Assembly: GCA_027627225.1 (NCBI GenBank)
Contig: CM051027.1
Location: 92,173,151-92,237,150, forward strand
From: Congeria kusceri
Lineage: Eukaryota > Mollusca > Bivalvia > Myida > Dreissenidae
Length of the DNA stretch: 64,000 bases
Reading direction: 5' to 3'
In this document: positions 11,231 to 21,606 of the stretch, piece by piece
How the letters are laid out: each line of letters opens with the position of its first letter
How positions within the stretch are numbered: the stretch's first letter is position 1
Translations under genes and position numbers: made by a program
The notes under the pieces: model-generated
Database searches by the model: none
What the model was told of the DNA's origin: nothing
What the model saw: only the letters and a program-made list of their open reading frames with translations

Positions 11231-11700
11231 CAAAATACAGGAAACTACACTTGTAACGACATCGCTTATATATCGCATATAACGATGCAGAGTCCAAGAT
11301 CCCGGTCTACTCTTGCTTGTTTGGATTTATCGCCGTTTTTAACAGTATTTTAGTCATGTCACGGTGGTCAGTTAACCTACTCACACTTTTCCTGGGCAAG
11401 CTTAGCCGATCTAAGCGGTTTACCAGTACTAAGTGCACATACCTATGCCAGCAACTGACAACTTCCCTACTTAAATCAGAGGCAGGGGAGAATGGCCGTA
11501 GAAATAATTTCATGACCAATCCCAACACAAGTTATGCGCCCGGGCTGGGATTCGAACTCACGATCCCCGGATTGACAGTCCAGCGATCTACCAATTGAGC
11601 TAGCCGGGCCCGGGAAGGTCCCGGTCTAATCTCTACAGTAAACTCCGGTCTAATCCCTACAGTAAACTCCACATATGACGATATCGATTGTACAAATATA
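11230..11700. mobile_element. Element with ACTCC-ACTTGTAACGA ends, split by a SINE
   Basis: The left part has CACTTGTAACGACATCGCTTA and GAGTCCAAGATCCCGGTCT. The right part, after the SINE, has ACAGTAAACTCCACATATGACG. The same left phrase occurs in the better preserved element at 34153-34867. Confidence 0.5.
11313..11609 (-). mobile_element. tRNA-derived SINE
   Basis: On the minus strand a 72-nt tRNA-like head (11609 to 11538) has an A box TAGCTCAATTGGTAGA, anticodon loop CTGTCAA (anticodon GTC), and B box GAGTTCGAATCCC, with acceptor strands GCCCGGC/CCCGGGC. A ~220-bp body follows with the central phrase GTGTGAGTAGGTTAACTGAC. Flanking copies TCCCGGTCTACTCT (left) and TCCCGGTCTAATCTCT (right) look like a diverged target duplication. 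As a tail is attached and flanking repeats exist, I call a SINE rather than a tRNA gene. Confidence 0.8.
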
Positions 11701-11798
11701 ACATAATATTACGCAAGTATTACTTAGTTCTACGCAATGAAGAGATAAAGTGCAAAGTTCTATCTCATTAATATGTATCTACATAGAAACTTATAAAT

Positions 11799-12053
11799 GT
11801 GGCGCATCGTGGGAAAACTGGACTTAATGCATGTGTGTAAAGTGTCATCCCGGATTACAGTCTGCACAGGCTAATCCGGGACAGCACTTTCCGCCTACGG
11901 TGGATTTATGTTTAGAAGAGACTTTCTTGAAACAGAAAATACCAAAAAAAGCGGAAAGTGCCGTCCCGGATTAGCCTGTGCAGACTGCACAGGCTAATCT
12001 GGTCCGACACTTTACGCACATGCATTATGACTGGTTTTCTCACGACGAGCCAC
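11799..12053. mobile_element. Palindromic foldback MITE, copy 3, with 4-bp TSD AAAT
   Basis: The ends are GTGGCGCATCGTGGG and its inverse. AAAT flanks both sides (11795-11798, 12054-12057). The interior has both GATTAGCCTGTGCAG-type palindromes, one damaged. Confidence 0.92.
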
Positions 12054-12059
12054 AAATGT

Positions 12060-13500
12060 ATTTACCTTGAAAAAAAAGAATCCTTCTTAAAGTTTATTTG
12101 CAAACAAAAACGAACTGCTCTTGACGCAAAGGTAATACATATTTGAGAATATTAAAAAGAAAAATTCCACCAGTCATGCTTTGTGGTTAGCCAAGCCAGC
12201 CGTGCAGAAAGTTTGTAACGTTTGACTGCAAAGAAATACATAATGTGGATTTAAAACGTTAAACGCACACGCTTGAAATATCCTCAGCTTACATTTCAAT
12301 GGCTCATCTCAAAGCTATGCTAAGTGTATGCCGTTTATCAATTATATAGAATAGTTTTGCGCTGAGCCATCGATTTGCAGTTTGAAACAAGAGGGCTATG
12401 ATGTGAGTGTAAAGCATCATAATGGCTTTTAAGAAGATTGTTTGAGATTTCAATAAAGCCACATAAGGAAAACTGTCCCGCCCCCTGGCAGCCGTGTTTT
12501 ATAATAAATCGCGACAAGAGGCTAGTGTATATGTACACGAATGGTCTGGAAAGTTATATTGCGATCTGGCTATATTGCGATCAAGATCCTTGGACCCCGC
12601 GAATTGCGATATAACGATTTGCAGTGTACCCCAAAAAATACTGTCACGGTATCGTTAAACTTGTGAAACACGAGCACAGACTAAAATGAGTCTACACACA
12701 GAATACAGTTTGAGCGCCTTATTTGTGCTTATACAGGTAACGAGTATTAGGTTAATGTTTGCGAGCTATACTAGTCTTTGTGCCCAATGCTATGTAAGTC
12801 TATCTTCTAAAACAAGTCAACAAGCCTATCCATATCTATTTTTACAATGAAATGGGCTGGACCTGGATTATATGTTCACACCCCATACACTGTAACTCAG
12901 TTTGTACTCAAGTTATTAAACAGACAGCTTTTTTTATTTTTGTTTATTAATGGTGCCCTTGACCACAACCACCCCCAGATGCAACCTCAAGCGAGGCATT
13001 TATGTATGAAGTTTTATTACAATAGCAATTTTTGTTCTGAAGTTATTGTACAGAATTCAAAAGTTGGTGCTGCTGTCAAGTCTGTCAGCCCACATGCCAA
13101 ACGACATACCCCGATCTAATTACCACAAATTTTCATTTGGTTAAAAATGGCTATTTGTAAAGTAATTAAATGATAATGCAAATTTTGGAAGACTAGATGC
13201 CATAACTACTGAAATTTGACTTTTTTCTATGATTTTTTTTAATCCACTGAAGTCCAACAAATTGCAACCAGAGTTTTCAATATATTTTAATAAATTGAAG
13301 GAATTTGGTAAAGGACCATCCCAGGAACCTTCCTGCCAAGTTAAGATAAAATCCACCCAGTGGTTTCAGAGAAGAAGTTGTTTGAAGTAAAATGTTTACG
13401 ACGGACGACGTACAACAGACGCTGGACACAGACTGACCTCAATAGCTCACCTTTAAGCACTTGATGCTCAGGTGAGCTAACAAGAGTCCCCAAACTACAA
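12060..13500. repeat. Mixed repeat fragments
   Basis: A fragment of the hairpin-ended family lies at 12380-12540, one of the GACCTTGACC family at about 12845-13110 (AAGCGAGGCATTTATGTATG), and a near-complete end of the hairpin-ended family at 13140-13480 (AGCTCACCTTTAAGCA / TGCTCAGGTGAGCT). No coding exon is seen. Confidence 0.65.
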
Positions 13501-14890
13501 GGCCTTACTTATATATACCATACAAGCAGCAAGTGGCATGGTGCACTCTAAATAGTGTAAAAATATTTCTCAATTAAGGAGAAAATGTTAAGAAGAAATT
13601 AGAAATCAGCTTCAAAAAGAATCTAAGATAATTATTTGAGTTTCCAAAATCCCAATTCTAATTTTAAAGTCAGTCCAAAAGTTACATGATTAAATGATAC
13701 TGAATTAGTTACTAACTAAACAGTCCAAAAACTACAGAAAATAATTAACCCTTTCAGGCAATAGATTACATGATCTAAATCCTATATTCTGATTGCTTGT
13801 TTACAACATCAATTCTAGCTATTGATTTAAAAAAACATCTTTTTCCTGACTGGATGCCAAGACAGACCGTGGAAAATGTTTTTGCTGCACACACAGCCAA
13901 AATATAGGTCAGAAGTAGGCTATCAATGGTTACTATGTGCAATGATGCTGATCTCAAATAGAAGTATAATGTTGACTCAGAGTTATGCATTTATTTTACT
14001 GATAAGCAGACTCCACTATCTGGGTTATATCTGTGAATGAGCTACAAAGGGAAATAACACATTTCTGGCAATTATCTTCCTGATACTTCATTTACCTCCC
14101 TTTACCAGGTGAGTTATTCAGGAATAGATGTATTTGGGACCAAAAAAGGGACAATAACTCTGGTGTTCCTGGTGCGATCAAGCCCATTGTCGAAACCCGT
14201 CCTCGATGTTATGGTTATACATAAACTGTGCAAGTTTGGTCAAGATTTAATAAAAAATATAGTCTTTAATGCGATAACGGGCCAAATTGTTGACAGCATA
14301 CGGCCGCCGGACGCCGCCGGAGAGGTCTCCTATACCAACTTCGTGCTCAGCTGAGCTAAAAATGTATCGTGTGAACAGGGCATGAATATATATTGAAAAA
14401 TCTATCGTTTGGCGATACTTACATATTTTACTTAAGAAATACTTTTCGATTTATAACTAATAAACAACGTTTATACGTTCTGAATAGTAGGAATTTAACC
14501 ACGCTGGCGTTAGCCCTAGTTGTTTAATATACGTGCATCAGAACACCACATGTATGCGAAACTTATTTATATTTTAACATGCCCTGACAACGAATTCTGA
14601 AAATACAATGCGAACTACATTTTACAGTTTCGGGTTGTCGGTAATATTGGACTAGTACACGCACTCGAGTCATTTTACGTGGGTAGAACCAGTATTTGGA
14701 AATGCCATGAAATCAGACCGTAAATTACTGAAACTACGTGTTTAGTACCATCAATTTAAGTTAAAGTATCTGTTTCATATGCATACTTACACGTAGGCTA
14801 ATTAGTAGAAGAAAAACCAAGCGTGGTTTGCATTATTGCAGGTAAAATGCTTGTAAAGAAACTATGGCTACGAAAATGGTCTCAATATCG
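13501..14890. other. Gene-free sequence with one hairpin-repeat end
   Basis: Mostly unique AT-rich sequence. At about 14130-14360 there is a repeat fragment ending GTGCTCAGCTGAGCTAA, and its GACCAAAAAAGGGACAATAAC phrase resembles the arrays near 62.8-63.6 kb. Confidence 0.5.
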
Positions 14891-15640
14891 TTACACACGA
14901 TGCTCGCGAGTGCCTGTAACGGGCCCCTTATGTGCTCTAGAAGCTTGTGCAGTGAAACGTTTTTTTAATAAATCCATGTAAGAAAAAGTATCCCGCCCCC
15001 TGGTGTTCGTGTATGTTAACGAAGATAATCTGACGTATTTTGGTAGAGGATCACACAAGGGACATTTCTGTGAAATTATTTCGAAATCCGGCCAGTGATT
15101 TCTGGCAAGAGTTTGAAAGTTGTCAATATAGCAATATAAGGAAAAACGGTCCTTATATTTTTTAAACGGTCCTGACGGCAATATTTTTTAATGGACCGGA
15201 AGTATTTGAGCAATTTTGGTAGAGAACCAACCAAGAAACATTTCTGTGAAATTATTTCGAAATCCAAACGGTATTTTCAGACAAGATTTTCAAAGTTTCA
15301 AATATAGCCATAAGGAAAATGGCCTGATGGTCATATTTTCCAACGGACGGGAACCATTTGTGACACTTTGTTAGAGAACCAACCAAGATTTTCAAAGATT
15401 TCAATATAGCCATAAGGAAAATGGCCCCGCACCCTGTCGACCATGTTAGTAAATGGACCGGAACCATTGGAGCCACTTTGGTAAACAACCATCCAAGGTA
15501 AATTTCAGTGAAATAATTTAAGTCTAACACCGGTTTCTAAAAAGATTTTCAAACTTTAAATAAAGCCACATAAGGAAAAATGGCCCCGCTCCCTGGCGAC
15601 CGCGGAACCATTTGAGCACCATTGGTAGTTTAAATAAAGT
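14890..15640 (+). repeat. Four tandem copies of the hairpin-ended family core
   Basis: Phrases CATAAGGAAAA...CCCCGC, GACCGGAACCATT, GGTAGAGAACCAACCAAG and GTGAAATTATTTCGAAATCC recur at irregular spacing. Confidence 0.75.
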
Positions 15641-16640
15641 TTTTCGCACGCACGCACCAACCGCATTGGTTCAGTTCAGTTAATATTGGCGTATAACTGG
15701 CAGTTTTATGTCAGCATTATCAGTATTTTACGAGTATAATCATAGTTTGCACAAAGCATAGTATCGCAGATGGTTATAGCAATGTCATCGGTCATTTGTT
15801 CTAACACGCCGCGTTCGATACCGATATATACTTAATTCATATTAGATGCTGAGGTCACTTGCATTTTCGTGGTCACTTTATTATGCGATACAAGTCTGCA
15901 GAGAAGAAATTTCTCAATTTGAAATATTCAATACACTCTGTTCATGGCAACAACGTAACTAAGTACAGTACATTAACACTAGCATGATATCAGCATTTGA
16001 TTAATGGTGTAAAAGGTGTGGTGTATACCAGGTAGTAAACGTTTAAAGAAATACATGTATATAAACACCGTTCCATACATTTGGATGGAAGTCATCATCA
16101 CCTATAGGCAAGATGTGGACTTATTACTAATTTAAGTTCGTATACGACATTAATAGAAAAATGTTGTCAGGATATTACAAAACAACGCTAAACTCAGTAA
16201 TTTATCGCGATAGCTGTTAGAAAGTGTGTGTCTGAGTGCAAATTATGCCAATTTTCATTTGTTTTGATCACATTTTCACTTACACGTAAAACTGTATCAG
16301 GCTAAACTTTTATAATTGTATATATTTTCTACTTAAAATCATTTGCGCCTATTGGGCACACATATGGCGGCTCCGTAAGGGTAGTTGTTTGAATAGATTT
16401 TATGCAAAACCGGAGAAATATACAAATATTGAATACACACGTTCGAAATTGTTACATTATCGGCAATTTTTACCGGTAGGTCGCGCGTTATGTTAGCGAG
16501 AACCCTTTCATTAAACTAGAGGTTGGTGGTTTTTCCTAACCAGTGTGGTTCTTTTTGTCTATGTTTATATCTAAAATTGTATTGAAATTGCCTCCTATGA
16601 TATAAGATTTATCGTTTGGACCATAAACGTTTTTCAGTTT
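15641..16640. other. No gene or repeat recognised
   Basis: AT-rich unique sequence with no open frame in a splice context, no array and no element ends. Confidence 0.55.
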
Positions 16641-16865
16641 TTAAGCTTTTGGTTGCCATGGCAACCAGAGTTTTCCATATATTCAAATGGATAGAAGGAA
16701 TTTGTTAAAGGACCACCCCATGAACATTGCCAACTTTGGTTAAAATCTGCCCTGCGGATTCAGTGAAGAATTGTTTAAGTAAATTGTCGACGACGACGAC
16801 AACGACGGACAGTGACTGATCAAAAATAGCTCACCCTTGAGCACTTTGTGCTCAGATGAGCTAAA
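16640..16865 (+). repeat. Hairpin-ended repeat, terminal part
   Basis: GGTTGCCATGGCAACC is at 16652-16667. It is followed by the AAAGGACCACCCCATGAACAT phrase, a GACGACGACAACGACGGAC run, and the hairpin AGCTCACCC...GTGCTCAGATGAGCT at 16828-16862. Confidence 0.85.
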
Positions 16866-17235
16866 AAATCACACAATATTCCTACATATTCTAAATGGAA
16901 CAATTTTATGAACTGATCAGGATTTTTTTTCAAAATATGATTTGACAGACAATAATAGCTTCATCATTTTTGTCCATTCAATAATGCATTGTAAAAGATC
17001 AAAATTTAACATACAACTAAAAGGCAAAGACACTGAACCAATTTGAAGAATTTTATAGGCAAATTAAGAAATAAAAGATGAAATTCATTGTATATACTCA
17101 GCAATGAAACAGTTCATGGTAAGGGAAAGACAAACTGAGACAAACTGTTTTATACATAAAATGAGGAAAATCATTTCAAAGAATTGTTATTTGCATTCAT
17201 CAATGTATGGGAACTGACATAATTGATTCTGTGAC

Positions 17236-17795
17236 ATTGAAGACAATGTGAGACATGTTCTGAATGCTCACAAAAATCCATTCAATGTCATACACAGTCC
17301 AAATCTTCACAAAACATGGTTCACACAATTTAATGTCAATCAGTCCAAGAGTTCACGCAACATGGTTTCTAAATGTTCACAAACATCCATTTAAGGTCAT
17401 CCACAGTCCGAATGTCAACAAAACATGGTTCTTGATGATCACAAAAAATCCACTGAAGGTCATCCATAGTCCCAAGTGTTCACGAAACATGGTTGTGAAT
17501 GTTTACAAAAATCTATTCGTCATCCGCAGTCCAAGTGTTCACAAAACAAGGCTCTGAATGTTCACAAAAATCAACACAAGGTCATCCGCAGTCCAAGTGT
17601 TCACAAAACAAGGCTCTGAATGTTCACAAAAATCAACACAAGGTCATCCGCAGTCCAAGTGTTCACGAAACAAGGCTCTGAATGTTCACAAAAATCAACA
17701 CAAGGTCATCCGCAGTCCAAGTGTTCACAAAACAAGGCTCTGAATGTTCACAAAAATCCATTCAAAATCCATTACTAAATCATCCATAGTCCAAG
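17236..17795 (+). repeat. Minisatellite, ~9 units, mostly 62 bp
   Basis: The unit is TGAATGTTCACAAAAATC...GGTCATCCGCAGTCCAAGTG. The three units from about 17550 are nearly identical; those before 17500 are diverged. Units are not separated by unique sequence, so it is not CRISPR-like. Open frames here arise from the repeat. Confidence 0.93.
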
Positions 17796-18059
17796 TGTTC
17801 TCGAAATACTAGGAGTCTGATTTTCAGGTTGCAATCAATACTGGGCCTGTATTCATAACGCAACTTATTAAATTTAAAACCACTCCCTTCTTTCAATCAG
17901 TGACTTTTTATGAAAAATGTCATTTAACGTAGAGAGGCTAAATAGTAGTACAGTTCAAATATTTGCTTCATCAAGTCTGACTGAGATCAAGATTGTTCCT
18001 AGTTTAATATATTTGTGCAATTTAGAGCACTTATGCCGTAAACTGAACATACACAAGAG

Positions 18060-19080
18060 ATGTTTGTAAAACATGTATGCCCCCCCGACTTGCAGCCAAG
18101 TTGTGAATATGTGCAATTGTTAAGAATTTTTTTAAATATGCAATCCCAAGCGAGGTCTCAATATATGGTGCCTATGTATGAAGTTTCATTAAAATATCTC
18201 GATGCCTTCTCAAGTTACTAAGCGGAAACAGTTTTTCTATTTTTAGCAATGGTGACCTTGACCCCACCCACCCCATATGCAATCCCAAGCGAGGTCTTAA
18301 AATATCTCAATGCTTGTCAAGTTATTGAGCAAAGCGGTTTTCTATTTTTTGTAATGGTGACCTTGACCTTGACCCCACCCACCACATATGCAATCCCAAG
18401 AAAGGTCTTAATATAAGATACCTATGTATGAAGTTTCAGTAAAATATCTTGATGCATTCTCAAGTTATTAAGCGGAAACCATTTTCTATTTTTAGAAACT
18501 GTCACCTTGACCTTGACCACGAAATGAAGTTTCATTAAAATACCTCGATGCGTTCTCAAGTTATTGAGCGGAGACCATTTTTCTATTTTTAGTAACGGTG
18601 ACCTTGACCTTGACCCCACCCATCCCATATGCAATCCCAAGCGAGGTCTCAATATAAGGTATCTATGTATGAAGTTTCATTAAAATATCTCTATGCGTTC
18701 TCAAGTTATTGAGCGGAAACCGTTTTTGTATTTTTAGTAATGGTGACCCTGACCTTGACCCCACCCACCCCATATGCGATTTCAAGCGAGGTCTCGATAC
18801 AAGGTATCTATGCATAAAGTTTCATTAAAATATCTCGATGCGTTCTCAAGTTATTAAACGGAAACCGTTTTTCTATTTTTAGCAATGGTGACCTCAAAAT
18901 TTAAAGGCGTCTTCCTTTCCTCCCAAGTAACCAGTATACCAACTTTCATGATCGTAGGTCAAAGCGTTCTCTAGATATCGTGTGGAAACGAAATGGTCTA
19001 CGGACCGACCGACCGTCCGACCGACCGATAGGTGCAAAGCAAGATATCCCCACTTCTTCCCAGAGGGGGGCATAATAAAA
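18060..19080 (-). repeat. GACCTTGACC tandem array, ~145-bp units
   Basis: About six units carry GGTGACCTTGACCTTGACCC, CACCCCATATGCAATCCCAA, GCGAGGTCTCAATATAAGGT, ATGTATGAAGTTTCATTAAA, TATCTCGATGCGTTCTCAAG and GAGCGGAAACCGTTTTTCTA. The array ends in GACCGACC repeats and a GGGGGGCATAATAA terminus. Confidence 0.92.
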
Positions 19081-19404
19081 TAATGCAAACTTCACATCAT
19101 CTAATAGAATTTGGCACATGGATGATATAATAACTGAAAATTCATGTCATTCGTTGTCTTTTCGCGGGAGTTTGGTGTGTGTCACTCATTAATTCCACAG
19201 TCGACTCATGCTCTTCTGTATCTGTACACGACACATAGTCACGGATTCCATCTTCCTGGAAATACAAAATCACAAGGTTTAAAATGTGTTTTATTCAAAG
19301 TTTTTTTTAAGAATATAAATATGACAAATAAATTGTTGTTTAAATTTATATATTTTAAATTCAAGGCACATTCAAAATTATCCAGCGTGCACAGTAGAGC
19401 AGAA

Positions 19405-19870
19405 CAAAGCTTGTCACAGAATGTAACTTAGGGCCCAAAAGCATATGCTTGTCAGTGGAAGGCAATGTCAGAAAGAGTACAATATATGCCCTGGACTTTG
19501 TGACCTTTCCCAAGCGAGCATGTTGGATGTATTCTATGCATAGACTGGTAATGGGGAGTAATAAACTGAACTAATATTAAAATCCTTCCAGGCCTTCAAG
19601 GCATTTACAAGAAATGGAGCGCAAAATAAAATCCATGACCTTTGACTTTGAATTGTGACCTTGACCTTTAACAGATAAGCATGGGTGTTGTATGCAAAAC
19701 ATCATCTGGTCATGGGGAATAATAATCTAGAGTAATATTAAATTCCTTCAAGTCATTACAGAGCGGAAACAAAATCTGGACGGACAAACACACATGCCTT
19801 ACCCACCCAACCACCCAAACCCACCCAAAACAAACCACGGTGCGATACCATATGCCCTCCTTTGTTGACA
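19405..19870 (+). repeat. Dispersed repeat with GCTTGTCACAG head
   Basis: The head AGCTTGTCACAGAATGTAAC and GCATATGCTTGTCAG match the start of the 29.56-31.22 kb array. It ends in CATATGCCCTCC. The interior has GACCTTTGACTTTG phrases. Confidence 0.7.
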
Positions 19871-20079
19871 TAAAAACACATATTTCGTTTCGTTGAATTT
19901 AAGGACAAGCTTAAAGAAAACATCAATGTGAACAAAAATTCATAAGTATATTAATGCATATACAAAGAAATATTAGATTAACTTTTTGCGTTTTTTTCTC
20001 AAAGATAACCAAACAATACAGAGTTCTTCACAAAAGTTTCAAACCATAACCTTGTTTCTCTAAAAATTTCTATAAGACA

Positions 20080-21164
20080 AGAGGGCCACGATGGCCCTAG
20101 GTTGCTCACCTGAGTTTAAGGCATCATAATGGCTTATAACAAGAGGGCCAAATGGCACAAAACCACTTACCTATATAGTATAATATAAAGATCTGGGCCT
20201 TTCAGTTTCAGGAGAAGAATTTTATAGTCTATATAAACCATGTGACCCACAGGACATGGCCACTTTCTACCCCAGGGGCCTAATTTGAACAATACTTGTC
20301 GTGAACAATGTTTCAAGCCAAATATGAAACTGGGCTTTGCGGTTTCAGAGGAGGATATTTTTCAAAAACCACTTTCTATACCAGTTAATGGAAACCATGT
20401 GACCCCGGGATGTGGCTTCTTTTCACCCCAGGGTCATAATTTGAATTTTTTTTGTAGAGGAACACTATACAATGTTACATACCAAATATGAAACCTCTGG
20501 GCCTTGCGGTTTCAGAGGAGAAGATTTTTAAAGTCCATTTGCCATATAAGTCTAAAGAAACCATGCGACAACCAGGGCGTGGCCAGGTTTGGCCCCAGGG
20601 TCATAATTTGAAAAATCTTTATATAGGACGACTATACAATGTTACATACCAAATATGAAACCTCTGGTCCTTGCGGTTTCAGTGCATAAGATTTTTTAAG
20701 TCATTTTGCTATTTAAGTCTATATAAATGATGTGACCCCCGGGGCATGGCCAGTTTTGACCCCAGGGGCATCATTTGAACAATCTTTGTAGAGGACCACT
20801 CTCAAATGTTGTATACCAAATAAGAAAACTCTGGCCCTTGCGGTTTCAGAGGAGAACAATTTAAAAGTCATTTTCCTATTTAAGTCTATATAAACCATGT
20901 GAACCCCCGAGCGTGGCTAGTTTTGACCCCAGGGGCATCATTCGAACAATCTTTGTAGAGGACCACTATACAATGCTACATACCAAACATGACACCTCTG
21001 AGCCTTTCAGTTTCAGAAAATAAGATTTTAAAATTATTTTTCTATTCAAGTCTATCAACCATTTGACCCCCGGGGCGTGGCCAGTTACGCCCCTGGGGCA
21101 TCTTTGAACAACCTTTGTAAAGGACAACTATACAATGTTACATACCAAATATGAAACCTCAGGG
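20080..21164 (-). repeat. Tandem array of ~165-bp units, left part
   Basis: It begins ACAAGAGGGCCACGATGGCCC. Units carry CTTGCGGTTTCAGAGGAG (about 20336, 20504, 20680, 20838), ACCCCAGGGGCATAATTTGA and TACATACCAAATATGAAACC. The transposon at 21165 interrupts the unit right after ATATGAAACCTCAGGG; the array resumes at 25703 with GCAGTTTCAGAGGAG. Confidence 0.92.
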
Positions 21165-21179
21165 AATTAACATCTCGCC
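21165..21179 (+). repeat. Left terminal inverted repeat of the transposon
   Basis: AATTAACATCTCGCC; an exact inverse is at 25688-25702. The AATT part may be target-site duplication. Confidence 0.95.
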
Positions 21180-21351
21180 ACCCGTCAATCAAATTCTTAT
21201 CTAAATATCGATCGACCAATCAGCGATCGATAATTCGGGTAGCCGGTTGCCAACGATTTGTCCGCCATTTTCCTCGACAAGCTGAATGTCGAGGTTCACA
21301 CTATTGTTCTACATATTTTGTTATTTTCCTTGAAATTAACGTAAATAAAAT

Positions 21352-21606
21352 ATGGTTAAACGGTGTCAATGGGGTTTATGCAACTCGGACAGTCGGTATC
21401 CAGAGAGATTAGCTGGAGGAGTTGAATTTATAGCATTTCCTAAGCCAAAACGTGATCTCGACAAGTGTAAGAGATGGATAAAGGCCTGCGGTCGTCCCCA
21501 CGGAAGCAAGTCAAACCGGCCACAAGTTAAACCGGCCACAAGTCCCCACGATCAACTTAATGTCAACACTGTCAACGACAATTACCACATGTTCGTCTGT
21601 ACAAAG
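21352..21606 (+). CDS. Transposase exon 1 (THAP finger, first part)
   Basis: Begins MVKRCQWGLC. Donor ACAAAG|GTATAA, phase 0 (85 codons). It carries C5, C10, W42 and C83. Confidence 0.93.

Noticed and set aside
11538..11609. Functional tRNA-Asp(GTC) gene on the minus strand
   Set aside because: The acceptor stem has a mismatch, a SINE body follows directly and the block is flanked by a diverged duplication, so a SINE head fits better.
17236..17795. CRISPR-like array (also 48336-48576 and 50950-51262)
   Set aside because: Plain head-to-tail repeats with no unique spacers, in a eukaryotic setting.
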